64,000 bases of DNA. Origin: Streptomyces filamentosus (GTDB lineage Bacteria > Actinomycetota > Actinomycetes > Streptomycetales > Streptomycetaceae). The position numbers and the translations under genes are program-made. The stretch covers positions 2,388,501-2,452,500 of the forward strand of contig NZ_BNBE01000001.1 in the NCBI RefSeq assembly GCF_014654895.1, given 5' to 3'. Of this stretch, positions 33,279 to 43,544 are shown piece after piece (position 1 is the stretch's first letter; every line of letters starts with the position of its first letter). Below the pieces are notes generated by a model. It made no database searches. It saw nothing but the letters and a program-made list of their open reading frames with translations, and was not told where the DNA came from.

Positions 33279-34117
33279 GCACGCCCATCGCCCTGGGAGC
33301 CGAGCTCCTGGGGAAGAAGTACGGCGGACGCAGGGGAGGCTGGGCCCTCAGGGAATGCGGCTTCGCCCTCCCCGCCGGCCGGATCTGCGCCCTCGTCGGC
33401 CCCAACGGCGCCGGCAAGTCCACCCTCCTCGCCCTCGCCGCCGGCCTCCTGCGCCCCACCGAGGGCACCCTCACCGCCCCCGCCCGCGAGGACCTCGCCC
33501 ACGTCGCCCAGGCCAAGCCGCTGCACCCCCGGCTCACCGTCGCCGACACCCTCCGCATGGGCCGCGAGCTCAACCCCGGCCGCTGGGACGACGCCGCCGC
33601 GCTCCGCGTCGTCGAGGGCGGCGGCTTCTCCTCCGACACCCTCGTCCACCACCTCTCCGGCGGCCAGCGCACCCGCGTCGCCCTCGCGCTCGCCCTCGGC
33701 AAGCGCGCCGGACTCCTGCTCCTCGACGAGCCCATGGCCGACCTCGACCCGCTCGCCCGCCACCAGCTGATGGGCCTGCTCATGGCCGACGCCGCCGAAC
33801 GCGGCACGACCGTCGTCATGTCCTCGCACATCCTCACCGAGCTGGAGGGGGCCTGCGACCACCTGATGCTGCTCGCCGGCGGCCGCGTCCGCCTCGACGG
33901 CGCCGTCGACGACCTGCTCGCCGCGCACACCCTGCTGCGCGGCCCCGTCGCCGACCTCGCCCCGCACACCGTGGTCGACACCCGCACGACGGGCCGTCAG
34001 CTCACCGCGCTCGTACGCCGCGAGGGCCCCGTCGAAGGCCCCTGGGAGACCTCCGAACCCTCCCTGGAGGAACTCCTCCTCGCCCACCTCCGCAACCCCG
34101 AAGGAGCCGCCGCGTGA
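33275..34117 (+). CDS. ABC transporter ATPase (YtrB-like)
   Basis: A 280-residue ATPase with Walker [12 protein letters not shown] (about residue 42), signature [15 protein letters not shown] (about 128), Walker [14 protein letters not shown] (about 148) and the switch histidine in [11 protein letters not shown]. The C-terminal 70 residues form an extra domain common in exporters. It overlaps both its neighbours by four bases, so regulator, ATPase and membrane protein form one coupled operon. The exported substrate is unknown; the YtrA-type context suggests a stress or antibiotic response. Confidence 0.9.
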   Translation: MSTPIALGAELLGKKYGGRRGGWALRECGFALPAGRICALVGPNGAGKSTLLALAAGLLRPTEGTLTAPAREDLAHVAQAKPLHPRLTVADTLRMGRELNPGRWDDAAALRVVEGGGFSSDTLVHHLSGGQRTRVALALALGKRAGLLLLDEPMADLDPLARHQLMGLLMADAAERGTTVVMSSHILTELEGACDHLMLLAGGRVRLDGAVDDLLAAHTLLRGPVADLAPHTVVDTRTTGRQLTALVRREGPVEGPWETSEPSLEELLLAHLRNPEGAAA

Positions 34118-35061
34118 GCACCCCCGCCCTCAAGGGCCCCGCCTGGGTGACGGTCCGGCAGTACCGGCGGACGCTGTGGCTCGCGCTGGCCGTGGTGGTA
34201 CTGGCCTTCGCCGTGATCGGGGGGCTGCGGATCTGGGACGCGCAGTACCCGGACGTGCGGACGGAGGACGGCTTCTGGCAGCTGGACCCGTACAACAGCG
34301 GGCACCACTGGCTGGAGGGCGCCATGCACTCCTTCTCCGACTGCGCCCTCGCGATCCCCTTCGCCGCCGCCCTCTTCGTCGCCGGACCGATGGTGGCCCG
34401 CGAGTTCGAGTCGGGGACGTACCAGCTCTCCTTCACCCAGTCGGTGAGCCCCACGACCTGGCTCCGCACCAAGCTGGCCGTCGCCACCGCCACCGCACTC
34501 GGAGCCGTACTGCTCCTCAGCGGCGCATACGCGCTCGGCTGGGTCCGGGTCCGCGACTCGTACAGCCTCCTCCGCGACGACGTCGGCCCCTACTTGGTCC
34601 TCGGCACCGTCCTCGCCGCGTACACCCTGCTCGCCGTCGCGGTCGGCGCCCTCGCCGGACTGCTGATCCGCCGCACCTTGGTCGCCATGGCCGCCACCGG
34701 CCTCTTCACCGGCGTCGCCCTGGTCGTCATGGACGCCTTCCGGTGGGACTTCCTGGCCCCGGTCACGATCACCGGGAAGGCCGTGGAGGGCGCGTCGACC
34801 CTGATGGTGCCCGAGGACGGACGGATGGTGGACCAGGGCCTGATCATGGCCGACGGGCGCCGCGAGCCCGGCTGGTTCTGCTACGACGAAGGCGCCTCCG
34901 GCGCCTGCCGCCCCGAGGAACCCGTCGCCGCCCAGTACCTCGACTACCACCCCGCCTCCCACATCCTCCCCACCCAGCTCATCGAGACCGGCATCCTCCT
35001 CGCCCTCGCCGCCCTCGCCGCCTTCGCCGCCTTCCGGGTGCTGCGGGCCCGGCACCCCTAG
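34114..35061 (+). CDS. ABC transporter membrane protein
   Basis: A 315-residue membrane protein with six or so helices ([19 protein letters not shown] first). ABC-2 features are visible in [20 protein letters not shown] and [19 protein letters not shown]. An external segment near residues 225-275 contains two cysteines ([16 protein letters not shown]) that may form a disulfide. The GTG start overlaps the ATPase gene. It should form the channel of the exporter. Confidence 0.88.
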   Translation: MSTPALKGPAWVTVRQYRRTLWLALAVVVLAFAVIGGLRIWDAQYPDVRTEDGFWQLDPYNSGHHWLEGAMHSFSDCALAIPFAAALFVAGPMVAREFESGTYQLSFTQSVSPTTWLRTKLAVATATALGAVLLLSGAYALGWVRVRDSYSLLRDDVGPYLVLGTVLAAYTLLAVAVGALAGLLIRRTLVAMAATGLFTGVALVVMDAFRWDFLAPVTITGKAVEGASTLMVPEDGRMVDQGLIMADGRREPGWFCYDEGASGACRPEEPVAAQYLDYHPASHILPTQLIETGILLALAALAAFAAFRVLRARHP

Positions 35062-35066
35062 CGAAG

Positions 35067-35074
35067 GTTCACCC
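35067..35074 (+). promoter_or_regulatory. Single PHO-box-like unit before ppk
   Basis: GTTCACCC matches one direct-repeat unit of the Streptomyces PhoP site, but no second unit at 11 bases is clear. ppk of S. lividans is known to be PhoP-controlled, so this may be the core of a weak site. The rest of 35075-35306 shows no gene. Confidence 0.35.
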
Positions 35075-35306
35075 GTGCGGGTCAATCGCGGGGCCGGGAC
35101 CCGTGACAGGCCCCGCCCCCGATTCCCGCACGACATGTCGTCGTCACCCGCCATTCAGACGCGCTTGCGACGCTCACGCAATGAAGCGATCCGTGATCAC
35201 GTCCGGCGGGGGGATGACCGCCGGGAGACTTCCCAAGGGGAGACTGCCCTCCCCCACGGCCCGCTCCGACGCGCCCGAGAGCCCCATCGCGCGGAAGAAT
35301 GGGGCC

Positions 35307-37550
35307 ATGAGCCAGCAGCCCGCCGAGGTCCCGGTCCAGACCTCCGCCACCGCGTCCCCGAAGCCGTCCACGGATTCCATAGCGGCCCGCCGCTCCCCCG
35401 CCACGAGCGCCGCCGCGCCCGACGCCGAGTTCGACACGTACGACGGGTACGACGGCTACGACGACAACTCCGCCGACGGCACCGGCGAGCTCCCCCAGGG
35501 CCGCTTCCTGGACCGCGAGCGCAGCTGGCTCGCCTTCAACGAGCGCGTCCTCGAACTGGCCGAGGACCCGACGACCCCGCTCCTGGAGCGCGCCAACTTC
35601 CTCGCGATCTTCGCCTCGAACCTCGACGAGTTCTTCATGGTCCGGGTCGCCGGCCTCAAGCGCCGCATCGCGACCGGCGTCGCCACCCGCTCCGCCTCCG
35701 GCCTCCAGCCGCGCGAGGTCCTCGACCTCATCTGGACCCGCTCGCGCGAGCTGATGGCCCGGCACGCCGCCTGCTACCAGCAGGACGTGGCCCCGGCCCT
35801 GGCCGACGAGGGCATCCACCTCATCCGCTGGCCCGAGCTCACGGAGAAGGAGCAGGCGCGGCTCTTCACGCTCTTCCGGCAGCAGATCTTCCCCGTGCTG
35901 ACGCCGCTCGCCGTGGACCCGGCGCACCCCTTCCCGTACATCTCGGGCCTGAGCCTCAACCTCGCCGTCGTCGTGCGCAACCCGGTCAGCGGCCACCGCC
36001 ACTTCGCGCGCGTCAAGGTGCCGCCGCTGCTCTCCCGCTTCCTGGAGGCGTCCCCGCAGCGGTACGTGCCGCTGGAGGACGTCATCGCGGCGCACCTGGA
36101 GGAGCTGTTCCCCGGCATGGAGGTGCTGGCGCACCACATGTTCCGGGTGACCAGGAACGAGGACCTGGAGGTCGAGGAGGACGACGCCGAGAACCTCCTC
36201 CAGGCCCTGGAGAAGGAGCTCATGCGGCGCCGCTTCGGCCCGCCGGTGCGCCTGGAGGTCGAGGAGTCCATCGACCCGTACGTGCTCGACCTGCTGGTCC
36301 GCGAGCTGAAGATCTCCGACGCCGAGGTCTACCCGCTGCCCGGCCCGCTCGACCTCACCGGCCTGTTCGGCATCTCCTCCCAGGACCGGCCCGAGCTCAA
36401 GTACCCGAAGTTCGTCGCCGGCACCCACCGGGACCTCGCCGAGGTCGAGACCGCGTCCGCGCCCGACGTCTTCGCCGCGATGCGCGAGCGGGACGTGCTG
36501 CTGCACCACCCGTACGACTCCTTCTCCACCTCCGTCCAGGCGTTCCTGGAGCAGGCGGCGGCCGACCCGGACGTGCTGGCGATCAAGCAGACGCTGTACC
36601 GCACCTCCGGCGACTCCCCGATAGTCGACGCCCTCATCGACGCCGCCGAGTCCGGCAAGCAGGTCCTCGTCCTCGTCGAGATCAAGGCCCGCTTCGACGA
36701 ACAGGCCAACATCAAGTGGGCGCGGAAGCTGGAGGAGGCCGGCTGCCACGTCGTCTACGGCCTCGTCGGCCTCAAGACGCACTGCAAGCTGTCCCTGGTC
36801 GTGCGCCAGGAGGGCGACCTGCTGCGCCGCTACTCGCACGTCGGCACCGGCAACTACCACCCGAAGACGGCCCGGCTCTACGAGGACCTCGGACTGCTCA
36901 CCGCCGACCCGCAGGTCGGCGCGGACCTCTCCGACCTCTTCAACCGGCTCTCCGGCTACTCCCGCCGCGAGACGTACCGCCGCCTGCTCACCGCCCCGAA
37001 GTCGCTGCGCGACGGACTGGTCTCCCGGATCACCAAGGAGATCGCGCACCACCGGGCGGGCCGGCCGGCGTACGTGAAGATCAAGGTCAACTCGATGGTC
37101 GACGAGGCCGTCATCGATGCCTGCTACCGGGCCTCCCGGGCCGGCGTCCCGGTCGACATCTGGGTGCGCGGCATCTGCGCCGTCCGCCCCGGCGTCCCCG
37201 GCCTCTCCGAGAACATCCGCGTCCGGTCCGTCCTCGGCCGCTTCCTGGAGCACTCCCGGATCTTCGCCTTCGGCAACGGCGGCGAGCCCGAGGTCTGGTT
37301 CGGCAGCGCCGACATGATGCACCGCAACCTGGACCGGCGCATCGAGGCCCTCGTCCGGGTCTCCGACCCCGCCCACCGGGCGGCCCTCACCCGGCTCCTG
37401 GAGACCGGGATGTCCGACACCACCTCCTCCTGGCACCTCGGCCCGGACGGGAACTGGACGCGCCACGCGACCGATCCCGAGGGCAAGCCGCTGCGGCACG
37501 TGCAGGAGATGCTCATCGACGCGCGGAGGCGCCGACGTGCACAACCTTGA
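35307..37550 (+). CDS. ppk: Polyphosphate kinase (PPK1)
   Basis: A 747-residue enzyme that reversibly transfers the terminal phosphate of ATP to polyphosphate. The N-terminal 60 residues are an acidic, disordered extension ([19 protein letters not shown]). The core starts at [20 protein letters not shown]. The catalytic histidine region is [20 protein letters not shown]; other blocks are [28 protein letters not shown] and [19 protein letters not shown] at 35307 is used; an in-frame ATG at 35181 is possible. The next gene overlaps the end by 14 bases and also relates to polyphosphate. Confidence 0.96.
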   Translation: MSQQPAEVPVQTSATASPKPSTDSIAARRSPATSAAAPDAEFDTYDGYDGYDDNSADGTGELPQGRFLDRERSWLAFNERVLELAEDPTTPLLERANFLAIFASNLDEFFMVRVAGLKRRIATGVATRSASGLQPREVLDLIWTRSRELMARHAACYQQDVAPALADEGIHLIRWPELTEKEQARLFTLFRQQIFPVLTPLAVDPAHPFPYISGLSLNLAVVVRNPVSGHRHFARVKVPPLLSRFLEASPQRYVPLEDVIAAHLEELFPGMEVLAHHMFRVTRNEDLEVEEDDAENLLQALEKELMRRRFGPPVRLEVEESIDPYVLDLLVRELKISDAEVYPLPGPLDLTGLFGISSQDRPELKYPKFVAGTHRDLAEVETASAPDVFAAMRERDVLLHHPYDSFSTSVQAFLEQAAADPDVLAIKQTLYRTSGDSPIVDALIDAAESGKQVLVLVEIKARFDEQANIKWARKLEEAGCHVVYGLVGLKTHCKLSLVVRQEGDLLRRYSHVGTGNYHPKTARLYEDLGLLTADPQVGADLSDLFNRLSGYSRRETYRRLLTAPKSLRDGLVSRITKEIAHHRAGRPAYVKIKVNSMVDEAVIDACYRASRAGVPVDIWVRGICAVRPGVPGLSENIRVRSVLGRFLEHSRIFAFGNGGEPEVWFGSADMMHRNLDRRIEALVRVSDPAHRAALTRLLETGMSDTTSSWHLGPDGNWTRHATDPEGKPLRHVQEMLIDARRRRRAQP

Positions 37551-38538
37551 CCCCACGCAGGCCGCGCCGGCGACGCGCGACGTGACCGCGGGAGAGGTCC
37601 TGGCCCCCTACCTGCACGCCCGGGCCGCGGACTTCCTCCGCGGCCTGCGGCAGCACGGCGAGAGCGGCGCGAACACGTCCGGGGCGGAGGACGCCGCCGG
37701 CACGCTGCGGGCCGCCGCCCGCCGGATCAGCGGCAGCCTGCACACCTTCCGGCCGCTCCTCGACACCGCCTGGGCCGACCAGCTCCGCACCGAGCTGGCC
37801 TGGCTCTCCGGCACCCTCGCCCAGGAACAGGCCTGCACCTCCCGGCTGATCCGGCTGATGGACGCGCTGAACCGGCTGGCCGGCGGCAGCGGCCCGGTGC
37901 CCGCCGCCCGCGGCTCGGAGGGCGCCGGCCTCACCGTCGGCGCCGCCCGCGCCGGCGCCCTCCTGGAACGGCAGCTCACCCTGGCCAGGACCCGCGCCCA
38001 CTCGGCCGCCCTCCAGGCCCTCGGCTCCTCCCGCTTCCACGCGCTGGCCGACGCCGTCGCCCTCCTCGCCTCCGAGGTGCCGCTCGGCCCGGCGGGGACG
38101 GCCCCCGCCCCCGAGGTCCTCGACGCCTCCGCCTCCGTCGCCCGCCGCCGCCTCCTCGACGCGGTCGACGCCCTCCCGCTGACCCGCGCCGCCCACCCGT
38201 ACAACGCGGAGGCACTGGCCCTGGCCGCCGGCGAGAGCCAGGACGCGCCCTGGCACCACACCCGGCTGCTGCTCCGGCTCCACCGGTACGCCGCCGAGGT
38301 GACGGCCCTCGGCGGCGAACCGGACGCCCTCCTGTACGAGGCGGCCCGGGCCCTCGACCGGCACCGCGACGCCGCCGAGGCCGCGGCGGCCGCCGCCGCC
38401 GCGGCCCGCACCCCCCGGATCGCCCCGGCCACCGCCTACGCCCTGGGCGTCCTCCACGCCGACCAGCGGCACGAGGTCGAGGCCGCCCGCTTCGCCTTCC
38501 AGCGCGCCTGGCACACCGCGACCGCGCCCGTCCCATGA
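37537..38538 (+). CDS. CHAD-domain protein
   Basis: A 333-residue helical protein with a CHAD domain: conserved basic residues in [20 protein letters not shown], paired with a second half rich in His and Arg. CHAD proteins bind polyphosphate in basic grooves, and this one overlaps ppk, so association with polyphosphate granules is likely. An Ala-rich helix ([12 protein letters not shown]) lies near residue 285. The GTG start at 37537 is inside the end of ppk. Its stop overlaps the Nudix gene (ATGA). Confidence 0.88.
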   Translation: MHNLDPTQAAPATRDVTAGEVLAPYLHARAADFLRGLRQHGESGANTSGAEDAAGTLRAAARRISGSLHTFRPLLDTAWADQLRTELAWLSGTLAQEQACTSRLIRLMDALNRLAGGSGPVPAARGSEGAGLTVGAARAGALLERQLTLARTRAHSAALQALGSSRFHALADAVALLASEVPLGPAGTAPAPEVLDASASVARRRLLDAVDALPLTRAAHPYNAEALALAAGESQDAPWHHTRLLLRLHRYAAEVTALGGEPDALLYEAARALDRHRDAAEAAAAAAAAARTPRIAPATAYALGVLHADQRHEVEAARFAFQRAWHTATAPVP

Positions 38539-38981
38539 CCTCCGGCAGCGGCCCCGTCCTCGCCGCCGGCTGCGTCCTGTGGCGCCCGGCGGCCGGGGAC
38601 GGGCGGGGCATCGAGATCGCGCTCGTGCACCGCCCCAAGTACGACGACTGGTCGCATCCGAAGGGCAAGCGGAAGCGCGGCGAGAGCGCCGCGACGTGCG
38701 CGCTGCGGGAGGTCCTGGAGGAGACCGGGCACCACTGCGAGCTGGGCGACCGGCTGCCCACCGTCCGCTACGAGGTCGACGGCCGGCCCAAGGAGGTCGC
38801 CTACTGGGCGGCCCGCGCCCTCGGCGGCGCCTTCGTGCCCGGCCGGGAGGTCGACCGGCTGCGCTGGCTGCCGCCGGACACGGCCCGCACCCGCCTGACC
38901 CGGCCACGCGACCGCGAGCTGCTCGACGCCCTCCTCGCGACGGCGCCGGCCCCGGCCCGACGGCCCCGCGACGCCTCCTAG
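38535..38981 (+). CDS. Nudix hydrolase (MutT1-like)
   Basis: A 148-residue Nudix enzyme. The Nudix box GKRKRGESAATCALREVLEETGHH (residues about 38-61, shown here only by its key residues G38, E44, R53, E54, E57, E58, G60) is complete, preceded by WSHPKG. Relatives beside ppk in actinobacteria (MutT1) hydrolyse oxidised nucleotides or diadenosine polyphosphates and carry an extra histidine-phosphatase domain, which is absent here. It is the third gene of the ppk operon. Confidence 0.9.
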   Translation: MTSGSGPVLAAGCVLWRPAAGDGRGIEIALVHRPKYDDWSHPKGKRKRGESAATCALREVLEETGHHCELGDRLPTVRYEVDGRPKEVAYWAARALGGAFVPGREVDRLRWLPPDTARTRLTRPRDRELLDALLATAPAPARRPRDAS

Positions 38982-39003
38982 ACCGCGTCCCGGGGGCCAC
39001 GCC

Positions 39004-39037
39004 GGTGGCCGGGACCTTTCGACCAGGTCCGGCCACC
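39004..39037 (+). terminator. Terminator after the ppk-CHAD-Nudix operon
   Basis: Arms 39004-39017 and 39025-39037 pair over 13 bases with one bulged G and a 7-base loop, 23 bases past the Nudix stop. A second small stem, CCGGCAC-CCC-GTGCCGG, follows at 39061-39077. Confidence 0.65.
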
Positions 39038-39100
39038 CCGTGTCACCGCCCCCGCACCGCCCGGCACCCCGTGCCGGAGCGCACCGTGGCTTACGGCACG

Positions 39101-39140
39101 GTTCACCTCGCGTTCACTCTCCACGGCTGGCCGCTTCACC
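39101..39140 (+). promoter_or_regulatory. PHO box (PhoP-binding direct repeats) before pstS
   Basis: GTTCACC (39101), GTTCACT (39112) and CTTCACC (39134) lie in exact 11-base register; the unit at 39123 is degenerate. The Streptomyces PhoP operator is made of 11-bp direct repeats with GTTCACC at their start, and pstS is its best-known target. The site is about 130 bases before the pstS start. Confidence 0.88.
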
Positions 39141-39270
39141 TGATCTGCCTAATTTCGGCCTTACGCGGTGCACGGAGCCTGACGATGCACCCACAACCCG
39201 ACACGCGCCGCCCTCGAAGCGACGGACACCCGGTCCGGACCACGGCGGCCTCTGGAAGGAACCCCCGAAA

Positions 39271-40413
39271 GTGAAGCTTTCGCGCAACAACGGGCTTCGC
39301 GCCTCCGCGATCGGTGCCCTCGTCGTCTCCGGTGCGCTGCTCCTGTCGGCGTGTGGCTCGGACAACAACACCGAGGAGCCCACCAAGGGCGGCGGCACGC
39401 AGACCTCGGCCGCGGCGTCGAACATCAAGTGCGACGGCGCCAAGGGCCAGCTCCTCGCCGCGGGCTCCAGCGCGCAGGAGAACGCGGTCGACCTGTGGGT
39501 GAAGAACTTCCAGGCGGCCTGCTCGGGCGTCGAGGTCAACTACCAGGGCATCGGCTCCGGCGGCGGCATCACCAAGTTCAACCAGGGCCAGGTCGCCTTC
39601 GCGGGCTCCGACTCCGCCCTGAAGGACGAAGAGGTCGCCGAGTCCAAGAAGATCTGCAAGGGCGGCACCGGCGTCAACCTGCCCATGGTCGGCGGCCCCA
39701 TCGCCATCGGCTACAAGCTGGAGGGCGTGGACAACCTCGTCCTGGACGCCTCCACCATCGCCAAGATCTTCGACATGAAGATCACCAAGTGGAACGACCC
39801 GGTGATCGCCAAGCTGAACCCGGGCGCGAAGCTCCCGGACTCCACCATCCAGGCCTTCCACCGCTCGGACGAGTCCGGCACCACCCAGAACCTGGGCAAG
39901 TACCTCTCGACCGCCGCCGCGGCCGACTGGAAGTACGACCCGAAGACCAAGTCGTGGCCCGCCCCCGACGGCCAGGCCGCCAACGGCTCCTCCGGCGTCG
40001 CCCAGGCCGTCAAGGGCGCCGAGGGCTCCATCGGCTACTTCGAGCTCTCGCACGCCACCGCCAACAAGATCTCCACGGTCAGCATCAACACCGGCGCCTC
40101 CGCCCCGGTCGCCGCGACCTCGGAGAACGCCTCCAAGGCCATCGCCGCCGCCAAGGTCAAGGGCACCGGCAACGACGTGGCCCTCTCCCTCGACTACGCC
40201 ACCAAGGCCGAGGGCGCCTACCCGCTGGTCCTCGTCACCTACGAGATCGCCTGCGACAAGGGCAACAAGGCGGAGACCCTGCCGACCCTGAAGGCGTTCC
40301 TCAACTACGCCATCAGCGAGGAGGGCCAGAAGGTCCTCACCGACGCCGACTACGCCCCGATGCCGGCCGAGATCGCGGCCAAGGTCCGCGCCATCGTCCC
40401 GACCCTGTCCTGA
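39271..40413 (+). CDS. pstS: Phosphate-binding lipoprotein of the Pst transporter
   Basis: A 380-residue lipoprotein. The signal ends in the lipobox LLLSAC, so the mature protein starts at the cysteine near residue 30. The binding domain contains LLAAGSSAQENAVDLWVKNF, YQGIGSGGGITKF, FAGSDSAL and FHRSDESGTTQNLGKYL, which are phosphate-contact motifs of PstS. The start is GTG at 39271, with GGAAGGA ten bases upstream. A PHO box precedes it and a large stem-loop follows it, so pstS can be made in excess over pstCAB under phosphate limitation. Confidence 0.97.
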   Translation: MKLSRNNGLRASAIGALVVSGALLLSACGSDNNTEEPTKGGGTQTSAAASNIKCDGAKGQLLAAGSSAQENAVDLWVKNFQAACSGVEVNYQGIGSGGGITKFNQGQVAFAGSDSALKDEEVAESKKICKGGTGVNLPMVGGPIAIGYKLEGVDNLVLDASTIAKIFDMKITKWNDPVIAKLNPGAKLPDSTIQAFHRSDESGTTQNLGKYLSTAAAADWKYDPKTKSWPAPDGQAANGSSGVAQAVKGAEGSIGYFELSHATANKISTVSINTGASAPVAATSENASKAIAAAKVKGTGNDVALSLDYATKAEGAYPLVLVTYEIACDKGNKAETLPTLKAFLNYAISEEGQKVLTDADYAPMPAEIAAKVRAIVPTLS

Positions 40414-40419
40414 CCCCCG

Positions 40420-40464
40420 GCCGGGGGCGGCCCCTCACCTCCCGTGGAGGAGGCCGCCCCCGGC
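40420..40464 (+). terminator. Intercistronic stem-loop between pstS and pstC
   Basis: Arms 40420-40432 and 40452-40464 pair perfectly over 13 GC-rich bases, with further pairing possible in the loop. It lies seven bases past the pstS stop and 52 bases before pstC. It probably lets only part of the transcripts continue, or protects the pstS mRNA end. Confidence 0.75.
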
Positions 40465-40516
40465 ATCCGGTGCACCGCCGCCAGGAGCCGCGAGGCTCCG
40501 CAGACCGGAGAAACCG

Positions 40517-41500
40517 ATGGTTACCACGACACCACCAGCCATAGAGAAGAACAGGAGCCGGCGCGCCAAGAACGCGTCCCGCCCCGGAGACCGCATCTTC
40601 AGCGGCCTCTCCAAGGGCTCCGGCATCACCCTGCTCGTCATCATGGCCGCGATCGCGGCCTTCCTGACCTACCGCACCGTCCTCGCCGTCTCGAAGGACA
40701 GCACCAACTTCTTCACCACCTTCGAGTGGAACCCGGCCGGCGACCCGCCGGTCTTCGGCATCGCCGTCCTCGCCTTCGGCACGATCGTCTCCTCGGTCAT
40801 CGCCATGGTCATCGCCGTGCCGGTCGCCATCGGCATCGCGCTCTTCATCTCGCACTACGCCCCGCGCAAGCTGGCCAAGCCGCTCGCGTACGTGGTCGAC
40901 CTGCTCGCCGCCGTGCCCAGCATCATCTACGGCCTCTGGGGCGCGATCTTCCTCGTGCCGTACCTGGACGGCCTGAACCAGTGGCTCGACCAGTACCTCG
41001 GCTGGACGTACATCTTCGACAAGTCCGCCGACGGCGTCGCCCGCAACCTCTTCACCGTGGGCATCCTGCTGGCGATCATGATCCTCCCGATCATCACCAA
41101 CGTGACCCGCGAGGTCTTCCTCCAGGCCCCGAAGATGCACGAGGAGGCCGCGCTCGCCCTCGGCGCCACGCGCTGGGAGGTCGTCCGCATGGCCGTCCTG
41201 CCCTTCGGCCGCTCCGGCATCATCTCCGCGTCCATGCTCGGCCTCGGCCGCGCGCTCGGCGAGACCATGGCCGTCGCCGTGGTCCTCTCCCCCAGTTTCG
41301 TCCTCTCGGGCCACCTCCTCGACCCGGGCGGCGGCACCTTCGCCCAGAACATCGCCGCGAAGTTCAACGAGGCCGACGACTACGGCCGCGACGCGCTGAT
41401 CGCCTCCGGTCTCGTCCTCTTCGTCATCACCCTGCTGGTCAACGGCGCGGCCCGGTGGATCATCGCCCGCCGCAAGGAGTACTCGGGGGCCAACGCATGA
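40517..41500 (+). CDS. pstC: Phosphate ABC transporter permease PstC
   Basis: A 327-residue membrane protein with about six helices. The coupling-loop EAA motif is HEEAALALGATRWEVVRMAVLP, and AVPSIIYGLWGAIFLVP and GLGRALGETMAVAVVL are typical of PstC. It forms the channel with PstA. The basic start is IEKNRSRRAKNASRPGDRIF. Its stop overlaps the pstA ATG by four bases. Confidence 0.96.
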   Translation: MVTTTPPAIEKNRSRRAKNASRPGDRIFSGLSKGSGITLLVIMAAIAAFLTYRTVLAVSKDSTNFFTTFEWNPAGDPPVFGIAVLAFGTIVSSVIAMVIAVPVAIGIALFISHYAPRKLAKPLAYVVDLLAAVPSIIYGLWGAIFLVPYLDGLNQWLDQYLGWTYIFDKSADGVARNLFTVGILLAIMILPIITNVTREVFLQAPKMHEEAALALGATRWEVVRMAVLPFGRSGIISASMLGLGRALGETMAVAVVLSPSFVLSGHLLDPGGGTFAQNIAAKFNEADDYGRDALIASGLVLFVITLLVNGAARWIIARRKEYSGANA

Positions 41501-42570
41501 GCCACGCCGTCCAGGACCGCCCGGTCGCGTTCGCCAAGCCCCGCGGCCCGCTCGCCCACGCCCGCCTCCCGCGCTGGGCCCCCGCCGCCGTCGCGGCCGG
41601 CTCCGTCGCCGCGGGCACCGGCATCGGCCTCGCCGCCGGCTGGCACAGCAAGGTGCAGTGGGGCATGCTCTCCGCCCTGCTCTTCGTCCTCGCCACCTAC
41701 GTCGTCACCACCAAGGTGGAGGGCGCCCGCCAGGCCAAGGACCGCATTGCCACCAGCCTCGTCTGGGTCTGCTTCGTCCTCGCCGTCGTCCCGCTGCTCT
41801 CGCTGGCCTGGGTGACGGTCAGCAAGGGCCTGGAAGTCCTCGACGGGTACTTCCTCACCCACTCGATGAACGGCGTCCTCGAGGTCGAGGCCGGCGGCGG
41901 CGTCTACCACGCCCTCCTCGGCACCATCGAGCAGGTCGCCATCGCGACCCTGATCGCCGCCCCGATCGGCCTCCTCACCGCGGTCTACCTGGTCGAGTAC
42001 GGCACCGGGAAGCTCGCCAAGGCCGTCACCTTCTTCGTCGACGTCATGACGGGCATCCCGTCGATCGTCGCGGGCCTCTTCGTCCTGTCCACCTGGACCC
42101 TGATGCTGGGCTTCGGCCCCTCCGGCTTCGCCGGCGCGATGGCCCTCGCCATCCTGATGATGCCCGTCGTCGTCCGCTCCACCGAGGAGATGCTCAAGCT
42201 CGTCCCGAACGAGCTCCGCGAGGCCAGCCTCGCCCTCGGCGTCCCCAAGTGGCGCACGATCCTGAAGGTGGTCCTGCCCACCGCGATCGGCGGCATCACC
42301 ACGGGCGTCATGCTCGCGATCGCCCGCATCACCGGCGAGACGGCCCCGATCCTGCTCCTCGTGTTCGGTACGAAGCTCATCAACCCGAACCCCTTCGAAG
42401 GCGCCCAGTCCTCCCTGCCGCTCTACGTGTACGAGCAGTACGCGGTCGGCACCGACGCCGCCGTGGCCCGCGCCTGGGCCGCCGCGCTCGTCCTGATCGC
42501 CTTCGTCATGATCCTCAACCTGGTGGCCCGCGGCATCGCCCGCTGGAAGGCCCCGAAGACCGGCCGCTGA
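41497..42570 (+). CDS. pstA: Phosphate ABC transporter permease PstA
   Basis: A 357-residue membrane protein. Two extra N-terminal helices (about 28-50 and 57-70) precede the six-helix PstA core, which is longer than in E. coli. The EAA loop reads [20 protein letters not shown], and [16 protein letters not shown] and [16 protein letters not shown] are PstA marks. The ATG overlaps pstC; pstB follows 22 bases downstream with its own ribosome site (GGAAGTG). Confidence 0.96.
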   Translation: MSHAVQDRPVAFAKPRGPLAHARLPRWAPAAVAAGSVAAGTGIGLAAGWHSKVQWGMLSALLFVLATYVVTTKVEGARQAKDRIATSLVWVCFVLAVVPLLSLAWVTVSKGLEVLDGYFLTHSMNGVLEVEAGGGVYHALLGTIEQVAIATLIAAPIGLLTAVYLVEYGTGKLAKAVTFFVDVMTGIPSIVAGLFVLSTWTLMLGFGPSGFAGAMALAILMMPVVVRSTEEMLKLVPNELREASLALGVPKWRTILKVVLPTAIGGITTGVMLAIARITGETAPILLLVFGTKLINPNPFEGAQSSLPLYVYEQYAVGTDAAVARAWAAALVLIAFVMILNLVARGIARWKAPKTGR

Positions 42571-42592
42571 GCCGAACGGAAGTGAACTAATC

Positions 42593-43369
42593 ATGGCCAA
42601 GCGAATCGACGTCAGCGGCCTCTCCGCCTACTACGGCGCCCACAAGGCGATCGACGACATCTCCATGACCGTCGAGCCCCGCTCCGTGACGGCCTTCATC
42701 GGCCCCTCCGGCTGCGGCAAGTCCACCTTCCTGCGCACCCTGAACCGCATGCACGAGGTCACCCCCGGCGGCCGCGTCGAGGGCAAGGTGATGCTGGACG
42801 ACGAGAACCTGTACGGCTCCGGGGTCGACCCGGTCGCCGTGCGCCGCACCGTCGGCATGGTCTTCCAGCGCCCCAACCCCTTCCCCACCATGTCGATCTT
42901 CGACAACGTGGCGGCGGGCCTGCGGCTCAACGGCACGTACAAGAAGTCCGAGCTGGCCGACATCGTCGAGCGCTCCCTCAAGGGCGCGAACCTGTGGAAC
43001 GAGGTCAAGGACCGCCTCAACAAGCCGGGCTCCGGCCTCTCCGGCGGCCAGCAGCAGCGCCTGTGCATCGCCCGCGCCATCGCGGTCGAGCCCGACGTCC
43101 TGCTCATGGACGAGCCCTGCTCGGCCCTCGACCCGATCTCCACCCTCGCCATCGAGGACCTGATCGGCGAGCTGAAGGAGCGCTTCACGATCGTCATCGT
43201 GACGCACAACATGCAGCAGGCCGCCCGCGTCTCGGACCGCACCGCCTTCTTCAACCTGGCGGCGGTCGGCCAGCCCGGCAAGCTCATCGAGCTGGACGAC
43301 ACCGAGCGCATCTTCTCCAACCCGAGCGTCCAGGCGACCGAGGACTACATCTCCGGCCGCTTCGGATAA
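42593..43369 (+). CDS. pstB: Phosphate ABC transporter ATPase PstB
   Basis: A 258-residue ATPase with Walker [12 protein letters not shown] (about residue 40), the PstB-specific [20 protein letters not shown], signature [16 protein letters not shown] (about 148) and Walker [14 protein letters not shown] (about 168), then [13 protein letters not shown]. It drives phosphate import through PstCA. A strong hairpin follows and separates it from the convergent pit gene. Confidence 0.97.
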   Translation: MAKRIDVSGLSAYYGAHKAIDDISMTVEPRSVTAFIGPSGCGKSTFLRTLNRMHEVTPGGRVEGKVMLDDENLYGSGVDPVAVRRTVGMVFQRPNPFPTMSIFDNVAAGLRLNGTYKKSELADIVERSLKGANLWNEVKDRLNKPGSGLSGGQQQRLCIARAIAVEPDVLLMDEPCSALDPISTLAIEDLIGELKERFTIVIVTHNMQQAARVSDRTAFFNLAAVGQPGKLIELDDTERIFSNPSVQATEDYISGRFG

Positions 43370-43493
43370 CCAGGACGTCCCGCCCGTGCGCACGAACCAC
43401 CGGGGGCCACCACACCGCCCCCGGCCCACCTCGCGCACGGTGCCGGGCAACAGCGTCTGCGGTGCTGCATGGCGGTGCCACCGCAAGACGAAA

Positions 43494-43524
43494 GGGCCCG
43501 GCTCCCCCCAGGGGAGCCGGGCCC
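43494..43524. terminator. Bidirectional terminator between pstB and pit
   Basis: Arms 43494-43507 and 43511-43524 pair perfectly over 14 bases with a 3-base loop, between the convergent pstB and pit genes (21 bases from the pit stop). Confidence 0.88.
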
Positions 43525-43544
43525 GACCACTTCCTCCGCGACCG

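Noticed and set aside
35067..35090. Full PHO box before ppk
   Set aside because: Only one GTTCACC unit is clear; the next similar stretch is not in 11-bp register, so only a weak site is listed.
35082..37556. 824-codon minus-strand frame opposite ppk
   Set aside because: Shadow of the ppk gene; composition is rich in Val/Gly/Asp without motifs, while the plus strand is an intact PPK1.
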